NCBI GenBank assembly: GCA_019916065.1
Contig: CM034238.1
Location: 27,577,246 to 27,641,245, forward strand
Reading direction: 5' to 3'
Origin: Vitellaria paradoxa
Taxonomy: Eukaryota > Streptophyta > Magnoliopsida > Ericales > Sapotaceae
DNA length: 64,000 nt
The translations under genes were made by a program, and so were the position numbers. Below the pieces are notes generated by a model. It did not search any database, was not told the origin of the DNA, and saw only the letters and a list, made by a program, of their open reading frames with translations. Each line of letters begins with the position of its first letter. Position 1 is the first letter of the stretch. This document shows, piece after piece, positions 53,310 through 63,927 of this stretch.

Positions 53310-54687
53310 ATGCCACCAAAGAGGATGAAGAAGATGGCTTACAAAGGAAAGGCTAAGAGAAGGAGCATGAGGATTTTGAGCCAACATGGTAAGGGTTCTT
53401 CACTTGTTGTTCAGGAACCCATAACTTATGAACTGTCATCCTCTAAATCAGACCGTAGGTCTTCCTCTAGAACAGAATCATTCCATTCTGTAGGCAATGA
53501 GAGTTTGAGTGAGAGACATGAACTCATGTCTCTAATGTTGAAAAGGAAAACTCTGTTGGAGTTCCTGAGAATGTGCCGATTGAGGAACACACCTCTGCTC
53601 CTGAGGATGAGGTCCACACCTCTGAAAAGGTTCCTGAAGATGAACCTGAAGCACAACCTGGCCATGATCTGTTTGATGAGGGTTCTTTTGATAATTTGAG
53701 GTTTTCCAACAAAGCTTCAAAGCTGAAATTTGATGAGAATTACAGCAAGAGAGCTGTGTTGACTGAAAGAGGAATTAAATTGGAGGATTACAATGAACCA
53801 CCCTATGAATTGTTAGAGTTATTTGAGCAAAGGGGCTGGGTACATTGGGTTACAACCAGTAGGAGGGCTGTGGTACCATATGTGAGGGAATTTTACTCAA
53901 ATGCTGAAATAGGTATGATTCATGGGAGACCTGAGATAAACTCTAAGGTTAGAGGGAAGAGAATTAGTTTGAATCTTGAGAAGATTTCCTTCATAGGTCA
54001 TTTGCCTGTTGAAAGGATACCCGAATCCACACCTAAACAAAGAGCAAAATGGGAGAAGCAATTGCATAAGGACAATTTGGCTAGGCTCTTCACAGCCAAC
54101 CCTCGAGCTCAATGGACCACTTCTAGGATGTCCAAGTCAGGAATTACTCCCAAAGTAATATCCTTCACATGCTGGTCTGTTCTTTATTTCTGCCCCATGC
54201 TTACAAGTCAACCATCACTCTTGAACAAGCCATGATTATGGGAAAGATGTTGTTAGGCATTCCCATGGATTTACCTTACCACATTTGGTTGGTTATTTCT
54301 CATGTGGTAGAGAAACCAGAATCCACTGCTGGGCTGCCTTTTGGAGGTTTAATTACAGAGATAATTGAGCACTTTTTGGGAATAGAGGAAGAGGCAGGAA
54401 TGGCCATTGTGAAAGCTGCTCCTTTGATAGACAAAATATCCATGAATCGAAGTCGAGGGCAATTGAAGAAGGCTACTTCACCTGCAGTTGAGAACAACCA
54501 GCAGCAGCCAGCAGAGGAGGAGGCAACTGAAGCAGCCCCCATGAGCACAGAGGAGAAGTTGAAAGTAATCCAGAAAAATCAAGAAGTGCTGATGAGGGAA
54601 GTGAGTGAGCTGAGACAGGGGCAGCAGAAGCTTATTCGAATGGTGGAAAGCATATTCGAATGGAGTCAAGAAGGGAGAAATGCTTAA
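53310..54687 (+). pseudogene. Athila downstream ORF (putative plant transposon protein), frame-broken
   Basis: Three consecutive open pieces (53310-53699, 53573-54235, 54169-54687) in three frames make up one protein of about 450 residues. It has a basic Lys/Arg-rich start, an acidic segment, a core with RGWVHWVTTSRRAVVPYVRE and NPRAQWTTSRM, then TLEQAMIMGKMLLGIPMDLP, and a C-terminal coiled-coil-like Gln/Glu tail. This core is the family annotated as 'putative plant transposon protein' found downstream of pol in Athila elements, once called env-like. I see no signal peptide or clear membrane anchor. Frame changes near 53525 and 54170-54200. Confidence 0.75.
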
Positions 54688-55668
54688 TTTCAGTACTTCA
54701 GCCATGATCCAGACTCTTTTGTCCTTGAAACCAGATTTTTGACAACAAATCTTCAGAATATTTCAAATATGTTTTGTCAACAATAGGATTTGGATTAATG
54801 TTCTGCTGTTTGTTTCTTTTGATTAGGATTAAGTTGTTTTGTTTTACTTTTGCTACCTAGGACTTTGAACTTACAACTTGGAATGAATGAAATTTCTGTT
54901 TTCTTGGAATTAGTAATGTCATTTGCATAAATTGGATTGAGCTGAGTTGAAGTATGAAATTTTAAGAGTTGTTGTGGTTGCCATGTGTTTTTAAGTTGAA
55001 AAGTGTGTGAATGGATTTAGTTTGAGGATTGTTGATCTAACATTTGTCTTGAAGAATGAATTTATGAATGAATAATGTGTTTTATGGATTTCCAGATATA
55101 GTGGAGACTTAAAACCTGAAGTGAGATATTTGAGCCTTTAAACTTTGTCATGAGAGACTTCATTTACTCTAAGGGCTTTCCAAAAGCTCAAGCTTTTTGC
55201 ACTTCAAATTTCTTCAATAACTCCACTTATACTATTTTGCTTTGGGTGTTTGTGAAGTGATGGATGAATGGAACTAGACTTCTGATTCTTAACTTTTATG
55301 GTTGAATGGAATGAAATCATAGAAATGATATTAGGCCATTTTTCTTAACATTTGAGCTTGGAATGCCTTTCTTTGATGAACATCATCCTTGGAGCCAAGT
55401 TTGAGCTTTATTAGAGCATTCATACTTCTTTATTCTTACCACATCATACCTTTAACCATTGTGAATGCTCTTTAGCCTTCCCTAACAGATTGGAATACAC
55501 TGAAAATATTAAGGAAGAGAAATGAACAACACTTTGGGATTTTGAGGTGAGAAGAAAGAAAATGAATGGAATGAGGAAAAGAAAATGTTAAGGGAAATTG
55601 TTGATAAAAAGAAAATCAAAAAGGTGGAAACTGTTTTACTTTTGAAAAACATTCACTTGAGGTCAATT

Positions 55669-55702
<34 letters not shown>

Positions 55703-56395
55703 AGAAGAAGAATTGGAGAAGGGTGGAAGAAAGTTTATTTCAGTGTTCCAAATCAGTTTTTGAATTCCTTATCCTTCCCTTCTATTACCTTATTAAACCT
55801 CATGGCCCCATTACAACCCATTGCAAGTCCTAATTGATCTTTGAAAGAATTTTCATTCAATTGTGAAATTTAGGAATTAAGGAATCATGGTGAAAATTCT
55901 GAAATTATTTTGCTACATCATTCCTTCATGGAGTTATGCCAAGTCTAATTCTTTCTTGAATACATCGTTTTTGACTTGTTGATGCCACCTTCTAGAATTT
56001 GATGAACATTTACTCTTAATAGGGGCATCTTGAGTGAAACCTTGTGTGCTCTAGTTTCTTTGGAGTGAATTCCAAGGTGAGATTTGAAGTCAAAACTTGG
56101 GAATGAAATGGAATGCAAAGTTCAGGATTAAATGAAGTTCTAAAAGATGTATGTTAAGATTGATAGAGTTAAAAGCTGCTATTCATTCACATTCATTTCA
56201 CACATTTGGCAAGTTTCACATCTCTTATAAAATTTTAAATTTTAAACTTTGCTTATGAAAATTTTTGCTCATGGTGTTGACTAATTCCATATGAATAGCT
56301 GAAATATCATTCGAAATTGAAATGAAATTAATGCTTTTGGATTTCTCTCCTATTTCTTCTATTTAGAAGCATTACTAGGGACTAGTAATGTTGTA
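54688..56395 (+). other. Athila 3' non-coding region
   Basis: About 1.7 kb, AT-rich, with a run of roughly 30 A at 55671-55700 leading into GAA repeats. No coding frame is supported. A degenerate TATGAA/TTCGAA pair lies at 56290-56315. Confidence 0.6.
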
Positions 56396-56408
56396 GTTGG
56401 GGGGTGTG
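56396..56408 (+). promoter_or_regulatory. Athila terminal polypurine tract
   Basis: TTGGGGGGTGTG directly before the 3' LTR start (TGATTGG). Serves as plus-strand primer in reverse transcription (family knowledge). Confidence 0.75.
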
Positions 56409-57928
56409 TGATTGGACATCAATTGATACATATTTATACATTCAAATTACACTTGCACACATCATAAAAAGACATAAAATCTATGTTTTGTGCAGATTTC
56501 ATCTCCATATCTCCAAAGTGGAATGTGTGTTGATTTCCATCACAAGAACAAGAAATTAAGCTACATTGAGGATGTTGAGAAGAAAGCATGCTGCACAACA
56601 CATCAAAGGATTGAAGCTATTTCAGAAGAAGAAGAAAATTCAGTTGAAATCAGTGCAAAGAGATCAGAATCACTATTCTGGAAATTTCTGCAGCAGGGGA
56701 TCGTATTCGAATATGAGTTTACTGTATTCGAATATGAGCTTCTTCACAGCAACGAATTCCATGTGACCCCAACTTCCCCACGTGATGTAACCTGCAATCC
56801 AGGGAGGGCAAATCAGGAAAAGATATAGGAGAGAGAAGAAGCCATCATGAGGAAACATTCGGTTAGAGGAGAGAGAAAAGATATAGGAGAGAGAAGGAAG
56901 AAAGTAGGGAGAGGAGACCCACACGACAGGAAACAGAGAGCATTCGGCTGAAGAAATTGAGATTTCGTAGATAGAGTTTTGGAGAGTTTTTCATTGAGAG
57001 TTCAGAGTTTTATATTGGAATTTTAATTCAGCATTGGAGTTTTGGAGATTTACACATTGAATTCATTCCAATCTCTGTAATCAGATTTTGAAGTCTAAAT
57101 CCATTTAACTTTCAATTTCAGATTGCAATGTCTTCCAATCAGATTTCCATTTCTGTTTTTCTTCTTTTCAACATGCTCGGCTAAGTTTTCTTGAGCCAAG
57201 GCAAGGGTAATGCCCTTCCAATGAATCTCAAGTGGCCGAACTTCATGAATTTACCTTGAGTTTTTATGGTTATCAAATCAATTTGCAGCTGGGTGTCTTA
57301 GAACTCATTGATTCAAGACCCGATTAATCCAACTTTGTATATCCTATTGATGAGTTCATAGGTGTTGCTTAACTTAGAACTCTCATGACATTGTTGTATG
57401 TGGGTTGCTAGAATTAGAACTCCTATTGTCCTTAAAATAGGTTATGCACATTGAGTGTTTAATCCATGGTTTGTTTCAATTGAAATTAATTTTCTCAAAA
57501 ATCAGTACAAATTGATTTGGTAAATTTATAAGCTCTTGGCACTTGAAATTCATTTGGATTGGTATTAAACTTGCCTTGCTCAACCTTTTTATCATTTAAT
57601 CTTTAGTTTAAATTCACTTTGCTTTTGGAAAGTTAGTTCAAAATCATCAACCAACCAAATCAGATTTTAATTTTCTATTTTACATTTTTCTGTGAGTTGT
57701 GTTTTGCCAAATTAATCTCCATTAGAGTCATTCACTTCATTACTCCCTAGATCCCTGTGGAAATGACCTGGGACTTACCAGTTATTTTGTGCTTCAACCA
57801 CACCTTGCACTTGGGGGAAAACTTGTCTTGACTTACCTCACTTAACATTTTCTTTAACTTTGAATTTATAATCTGAATTTTCATTTGAGCTTTTATCTTG
57901 AAGTGAGGTAATTAAACAAGAACAAGCA
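56409..57928 (+). repeat. Athila 3' LTR
   Basis: 1,520 bp, almost identical to 44015-45536. Differences seen by eye: seven substitutions (mostly transitions) and two single-base deletions. Followed by the target duplication GTACG. Confidence 0.95.
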
Positions 57929-57994
57929 GTACGGTTACAATACATGTTACATAACTGTCAATCGAAGAAGCTACCCTAAATCTAAGATGAGGCA

Positions 57995-60865
57995 TTAACA
58001 TTTGTTGTAAGGGTTTGTAGCTACTTCGTGGGAAAAAACGTCAAGGTATTCCTCGGCTGCACTCCTTATAATTTCATCAGCTAGCCAGCTAAGGCATTCC
58101 CCAATCAACCCATCGGCAGTTCTAAAGAAACAAAGACAGAGAAAAGTAAAACAAGATTAGAGAAAAATCAAATTACTTTCATTCACTTAGAGTTAAAAGT
58201 TCTCTATTGTTACATCCGAATAAAAGAAAGAAAATACACATATGTACAAAAAGGCTCACTTCTCTCCTCCCTTAGTAGGATCACTCCCCACTATTAGATC
58301 AATCTGTTCAAGCGCCTGAGAGGCGTCCTTCTGGGCACTATCCACCTCAACCTTCCCCTCCTCAATTGTTTCTTCGGCAGTATGAATTGAGGGAGTTTGA
58401 GGTGGACGCTCAAAGCTGAACTGGGGAATTGGGCGCTCCGGATCAGGATAAGGACCTCCTTGTATATGGGGTTGGTGGGATCAATATTGTTCTTCTTCAT
58501 TGCGGCCTCCCAACCCTCAAGAAAGAAGTCGTTGTGAGCATCCCTCATCTGATCCACGCAATCATTAATCTGGGCTTCCACTTCAGCTTTGGCCTTGTCC
58601 TCGGCTTCTAGGAGGGCAGCTTCTTTCTCTGCCAGGGCCCGAGTCTTCAGTGCAAGTTCTGCCCGAAGGTTGAGAAGCTCTTGCTTCGATCTCTCTTGCT
58701 CGGCCCTGGAAGCCTCCAACTCCTTCAAGAGTAATTCCTGTCCAGTCTTCGTGGAGGACAACTCAATCTCGGCCCTGGAAAGTTTGCCCTTGACCTCTAA
58801 AAGCTCCTCGTCTTTATGAGTTAGGATTTTATCTATTGATTGCACACGAGCTATGCTTCCAGCAATTTGGCCAAGGGCAGTATTGAGTTGATGCTCAATC
58901 TCCTTATTTTCATCTCGAAGCTGACTCCTCTCTTTTGCCAGAGCGTCATTGCTGGATTGGAGGTTCTTGTTCTCCTTCTCCAAGGACCTCACACTCGCTT
59001 TCAGTTCCCTTATGTCCGTCTTATCCTGCTCGGCTCTGGCTTCGGAGGCTCGGCTCCGAGCAATTAACTCCATTGTGTGGAGAGAAGTCTGCAGAAAGAA
59101 CAGAAGGTTAGGAAAAATTATAATAACGAAAGGATTCACATAAAGGAATATTATAGTACTTACAGAGATGATGTTCTTCATCAGAGTCTTATGGATATCC
59201 TCCGTCCTATTCTTCCTCGTGTTATGAACGTCCCGAGGAGGGAGGATACCCTTGAGATACTCCTCGGCATGGTTGAAGGCTGTATCTTGGATAGTGAAGG
59301 GACGGCCTTGAGGGTGCTCGAGACTGGGAATAAGGATTTCTGGAATAAATGGAGGGGAGTCTCGAACTGGATTGGCCGGATACTCGATAGCCAGAGGCAC
59401 GGGCCCAATTGGTTGAGCAGGTAACGGCTCGGAGGTTCTTGGTGGTGCGTCTTTGGCGGGTGGCACGACCTTGGAAGGTGCTGGCCCCCTCGCGACGTCC
59501 TCCTTCGGCAGCTTCGCCTGCTCGGCCGTTGGAGCCGCGTCCGCAGATTGTGTCTTGGCCCTCTTCTGCTCAGGAGGACCAGATGGCCTCTTCTGAGCTG
59601 CCTCCTGCTCCTTCCCCTTCTCCATTTTAACCTTCATTATCTGCTCGGCAGTTGAAGGAGCAGGGGCTCTCCCCTCATCAGTCTTTCTCTTCCCACCAGC
59701 CTTTTGCTCGTCTGCCTTCTTCTTCTGGGCCTCTCCAGCCCTTTGTCCTTTTGCCTTTGCCATGGCGAGCTTCTTGTAATCGATCTTCGGGGCCATGACT
59801 TCTTCTTCTTCCCCTTCTAAATCTGACAAGTAGTCGAAGGCAGGGGGTATCTCAACTTCTTCTTCTTCTTCTTCTTCCTCTTCCTCCTCGTCCAAAAGAA
59901 CAAACCGTCGCTTCCTCGGCTGTTCGGAAGGCTCAGGAACTGCTACTTGAGGGGCTTGAACTTGCTCGGCAATAAATGGAATAGCGAATGGAGGGGGGCG
60001 AGTCCACCCTGGATGCCTTAAGGCGTAGTAGTTCTCTTTCTCTTCAGCAGAAGCCCGAAACCACCACTGAAGACGCCTGATAGCCTCCGAGGTTGCGAAA
60101 CCTTGAGGGGGGCAATGAACGTCTGATGAGAGGGGGTGAAGTTGAACAGAATTGGAACCGCTCTGGCGAAGGGATAGAGATCTGGACCCCCGAGGAATTT
60201 GAACACCTCCTTCAAATGGTCCTTGTCAGCACGAATGCCAGTAGCCTAGAACTTCTTTAACTGAACACCTGCACAGATATTAAATCAAACAGTTAGCATG
60301 CTTAGAAGTGAGGGCAAAATGCCGAAGAAGAATAAGAACTGGTAACATTTGAAATCAACCAACCTGGGCCCAAAGAAACCCGAGGGACGATTGGAAAACG
60401 ATCTTCGTCTGGATCGTGTGTCCAGTGACCCGTGACGACGCACAGGTCACTTTCCGACTTAATCGTATCAGGCAGCATGTGGACCAAGGCCTTTTCTGGT
60501 CGGGATTTCAGGTACCACCTGTTCTCATCCTTCCTCACCTTCTGGATTGAGTAACAGTAAAGAAGATCGTACTCGGATATGTGGAATCCGTATCGCCTGT
60601 TTATTTCTATTACCCCATTAACGATTCTATAAAAGTTGTGGGTGAGGTTCCTAGGGCCAAGGTCCAGAATGCTCATCATAGAGCGAAGAAAGGGGTGCAG
60701 GGGGAACCTAAGGCCACCTTCGGTGATTGCCACTATGGGGAATTCCCCTGTTTCATGCTCGCCTTGTTCGGCGAGCCTGATACCTACGTTCTGAGGAATC
60801 TGGTATTTCTCCTTGAAAATCCTAACTTTCTCCTCAGAACTTAGCTCGTTTGCGAGTCTACCCAT
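57995..60865 (-). pseudogene. Tat antisense gene (putative gypsy-type transposon protein), four exons
   Basis: Encoded opposite to pol, between pol and the 3' LTR, as in some Tat elements such as maize Grande1. Exon A 60865-60364 (globular domain: FPLHPFLRSMMSILDLGPRN, NGVIEINRRYGF); exon B 60268-59168 (continuation, then acidic and Lys/Ala/Pro-rich linker); exon C 59090-58260 (long coiled coil, heptads from SEARAEQDKTDIREL onward); exon D 58121-57995 (ends NPYNKC). Introns have GT-AG borders: CAG|GTTGGT...GTGCAG|GTG, TCT|GTAAGT...TCTGCAG|AC, GAA|GTGAGC...TTTAG|AAC. Damage: an in-frame TAG near 60247, frame changes near 60101-60106 (C6 run) and 58455. The globular part resembles Pfam 'putative gypsy type transposon' (Transposase_28). 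Molecular role unknown. Confidence 0.75.
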
Positions 60866-61357
60866 AACGGAAAATTTGAAGTAAAAAGAGTATTAACTCA
60901 CCGGGAACGAAGAACGACGGGAAGGGTGAAAGCTCGCGAAGATGAAAACTCAGAGGGAAAGAAGCAAGGGAAATCTGATGACTCGAGTCGCGGAAAAGAA
61001 GTAAGAGAAGATGAATCAGGTATATATGTATATGTGTATGTATCTCTGAGGGTAACCGAAGCGTTTCCAACAAAAAGGCAATGGGCGGTAAAAATAGCAT
61101 TTATTACCGCCCCAATTTTCAAGTTTCTGACCATTCACGTTTTAACACCTCGTATCTGGGAAACCGCGTAAGCGGCGCAGCAGATGAAAAGCTGAAAGGG
61201 CACTGCGCGTGTCGTCACGAGGAGAGAGAAAAGTCCAATCAGATTTGATGCGCGTCAGGGAGATACTAAACGACAAACCGCGTAGGAGGGTTGAAGGATC
61301 AATGAGGTAAGGTTATTCTGCTCTGCTACTCTGCTCGGAAAATATCTTTTCCCAACC
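60866..61357. other. Tat region upstream of the antisense gene
   Basis: Probable 5' UTR and promoter of the antisense gene on the minus strand, ending near the Tat polypurine tract. No TATA box can be assigned with confidence. Confidence 0.4.
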
Positions 61358-61372
61358 AGAGTGGGGGCAAAA
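61358..61372 (+). promoter_or_regulatory. Tat polypurine tract
   Basis: AGAGTGGGGGCAAAA immediately before TGTTGGGC, the start of the 3' LTR. Confidence 0.8.
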
Positions 61373-62277
61373 TGTTGGGCATAATAATACTAAAGCTGTA
61401 CTCTTGCCGAACAAGTTTAGTCTGGTGCCACGTGGCACAGTGCCGACCATACTCACATAAGCCACGTAGTCACTTGCCGAGCACGTTCCGTCCGGACACG
61501 TGGCGTCCCGCCGAACAACTGATCATTGGCACGAGAGTTCCACGTGAGTGTTATACGTGAGTACACGATTTAGAGTTAGTGTTCCAAAGAGTACCTTGAA
61601 CCTCGACATCAATAAATAATGTATTACCACGTGGCTATAGCCGAGGATCTTGGAAGCTAGTTTGCTCGGCCTATCTGTCGACGGCCAGTAAATGTCAAAC
61701 CTAGGACCCACAGCCTTTAAAGAAGGCTCGTGACCATAAATGCACCTTAGTTAGGATTGAACTAGGTACTTGTCTCTGAAGATGTAACTAAATCGGTCTA
61801 TCTCGTCACGATTTGGTGGCTGATGTGACAGGAAGACAGTCTGACCCTGAAATTCCGGTTGTAATGCCGTGTTAAACCGCCAGAAGCATTAAATGAAAGG
61901 CACGGTGTATTAATGAGGGGTCTGGGGCATTAAATGAAGGGGAAGGGCATTTAAAGCAAGAGTAGAAAAGAGGGACACGGCAGTGTGCGTAACGTCAAGT
62001 CATAGGTATGCTGTAATCATCACTCAGACCACTATATATGGGATATCCTACTGAACCACAGAGGTAAGCTGACTATTGCCAACTTAAGCTTTGACTCCTT
62101 TATTTCCATAAAACTCCCTTTCTTAAGCGACTTGCTGATTTAATCATCGGAGGGTATTCCGGCCTGAGACCCCCTCTCCGGCCGTCACCTTTCTTTCTGT
62201 CTTTGTTCGGCAGGTCGGCGATTGCATTTCCTGTTGGCGTGGTCAGCAGTTCCGGCGGTAATTTCTGCTGCCGAACA
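61373..62277 (+). repeat. Tat 3' LTR
   Basis: About 905 bp from TGTTGGGCATAA to TGCCGAACA (short inverted ends TGTTsGGC/GCCGAACA). It contains four CACGTG G-boxes (61429, 61497, 61541, 61628), a TATA box (ACTATATATGG, 62031) and a C/T-rich downstream leader. The 5' partner LTR is not in the window, so the right border rests on the CA end and inverted tips only. Confidence 0.75.
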
Positions 62278-62404
62278 TTGTCTGCTGTCTATTTTTGGGT
62301 TTTAAATGCGCGCTTTTGAAAGTGTACAATTGAATAAATTGAAGATTCAATACATATCTCTGGCGCGTAAAATTGAAGAATGAAAAACAAGGGTTCCACA
62401 CCCT

Positions 62405-62737
62405 CAAGTTACCTTGTTTTCTTTTTTTGGTACGAGAAAACTCGCAGCCGCTATCGTAAGAGTGCGCATTAGGTGAAGCTCGCTCCGTGACCCTAACCGG
62501 CAAAGAATCACAGAGGGTAAACCAACCTAGACAAGCTCTGACTAACCGGCTCAACCGAGGAGACTGTTAGATGACTCTCCACAATTAGAAGAAGGACTGC
62601 TCCTGGAGAGGAGTCGAACCCGGGACTTATTTCCACAATTAGAGGAAGGACTGCTCCTGGAGAGGAGTCGAACCCAGGACCTATTGGTCCCAAACCCTTC
62701 AGCCCGCCATCCGAACCAACTCAACTACCCCTTTCAG
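62405..62737 (-). mobile_element. tRNA-derived SINE with duplicated B box
   Basis: On the minus strand it begins near 62737 with GGGGTAGTTGAGTTGG. The A box TAGTTGAGTTGG (62727-62716) fits TRGYNNARNNGG exactly. The B box GGTTCGACTCC (62674-62664) fits exactly and occurs a second time 54 bp downstream (62620-62610) in a tandem duplication. It ends in an A-rich tail (CCAAAAAAAGAAAAC, about 62432-62412). RNA polymerase III promoter boxes plus an A tail define a SINE. Target duplications are not clear. Confidence 0.75.
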
Positions 62738-63067
62738 GGCAATGGAAAATAAAAATATTATTTTTAAAGTTGCTGGTACTCATGTTCTATCATTGGGATT
62801 TCTTGCGTTTGGCTGGCTTGAATGGTTATGATTTTGCTGGTGATTTTTTCCCATGTTTTTCAATTTTGTTCTTGGCTTTTTACTCCATTGTGTTTGGTCC
62901 TTCTTAATTGAAATTTGTTATTCTTGGAATAGCGTAGCTTCTCGTTTTTGCTCTTGGGATTTCTTGTCATTGGGGATTTCTTGTGTTTGGTTGGCTTGAA
63001 AGGGTATGATTTTACTAGTGATTTTTTTTTTCCCATGATTCAATTTTGTTCAAAACTGTTTCTTTAG

Positions 63068-63927
63068 GGGCTGTTCGGTAACGTTACCGTTTTTCTATTT
63101 AAATTTATATGTTTATATGTTTATATTTTCTGTTTTTTGTTTTCTGTTGTCGTTTTCTTTTTCTAAAATAAAAACTGAAACTGTGTTTGAAATACAATTT
63201 CATTTACAATTACTAATTTTTATTTTCATAAAATATTTAATTTTATTAGTTTTTTTAAAAATTAATTGAATTTAATAAATATATTTTATATTAATTTCAT
63301 TGTATTATTTATTAAAAATTAAATAAAATATAAATATTATATCATTTAATCTAGTAAATATAAAATATATTAATTATAATTTAATTATATTATTTACTAA
63401 AAATAATTGAATAAAATATATTTCATAATAATTTAAATAATTTAATTACGATATTTATTAAAAATAATTTAATAAAATATAATTTATATTAAATAAATTA
63501 ATTAAATTAATTAAATTATGATATTTATTAAAAATAATTTAATAAAATATATTTTTTATTAATTAAATTAACTAATTTAATTTAATTATTTATTAGAAAT
63601 AAATTAATAATAGATATTACATATTAATTTAATTATATTATTTATTAAAAATAATTTTAATTTAATAAAATATTTGAAGAATATAATTTATTTTAATATG
63701 ATGTAAGAAAAATAGATAAACTATTAGAATTGACAAAATGTTTGTAACAGAAAAAGAAAAATAGAGTGAAAACATCTTTTTTCTGTTTACGTTTTTTATT
63801 TAAGTTTTCATTTTTCTGAAACAAAAAAATATAAACAGATTTAACAAACATGTTTCTGTTGCCAGTTTACAAAATTTGAAAATATAAATAGAAAAATAGA
63901 AAACAAAAACGTTACCCAACGGGACCT
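63068..63927. mobile_element. AT-rich MITE with long imperfect inverted repeats
   Basis: Left tip GGGGCTGTTCGGTAACGTT; right tip, reverse complement, GGTCCCGTTGGGTAACGTTT. T-rich arms (CTATTT, TTTCTGTTTTT) mirror A-rich arms on the right. The centre (63220-63700) is built of repeated ATTTATTAAAAATAATTTAA-like units. The tips resemble hAT-type MITEs. The target duplication is not identified. Confidence 0.55.

Larger units (their letters stand above)
44015..57928 (+). mobile_element. Athila-lineage Ty3/gypsy retrotransposon, complete
   Basis: 13.9 kb, with LTRs 44015-45536 and 56409-57928, tRNA-Asp primer site, gag, protease, pol, a downstream transposon-protein ORF and a polypurine tract. Flanked by GTACG on both sides. 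The LTRs differ at about seven substitutions and two single-base indels over 1,520 bp (about 0.5%), so insertion is recent. It interrupts the Tat element. Coding frames are broken at several places despite the young age. Confidence 0.95.
57929..62277 (+). mobile_element. Tat element, right part (antisense gene and 3' LTR)
   Basis: Continuation of the Tat element after the Athila insertion. It holds the antisense gene, a polypurine tract and the 3' LTR. Its GC content and repeated CTCGGC phrases match 42837-44014 and differ from the Athila sequence. Confidence 0.85.

Noticed and set aside
53310..54687. Envelope gene of a retrovirus-like element
   Set aside because: No signal peptide, membrane anchor or cleavage site is visible; the core matches the plant transposon protein family instead.
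62578..62737. Genuine tRNA gene on the minus strand
   Set aside because: A and B boxes are perfect, but no cloverleaf with acceptor stem can be drawn, the B box is duplicated and an A tail follows, so it is a SINE.
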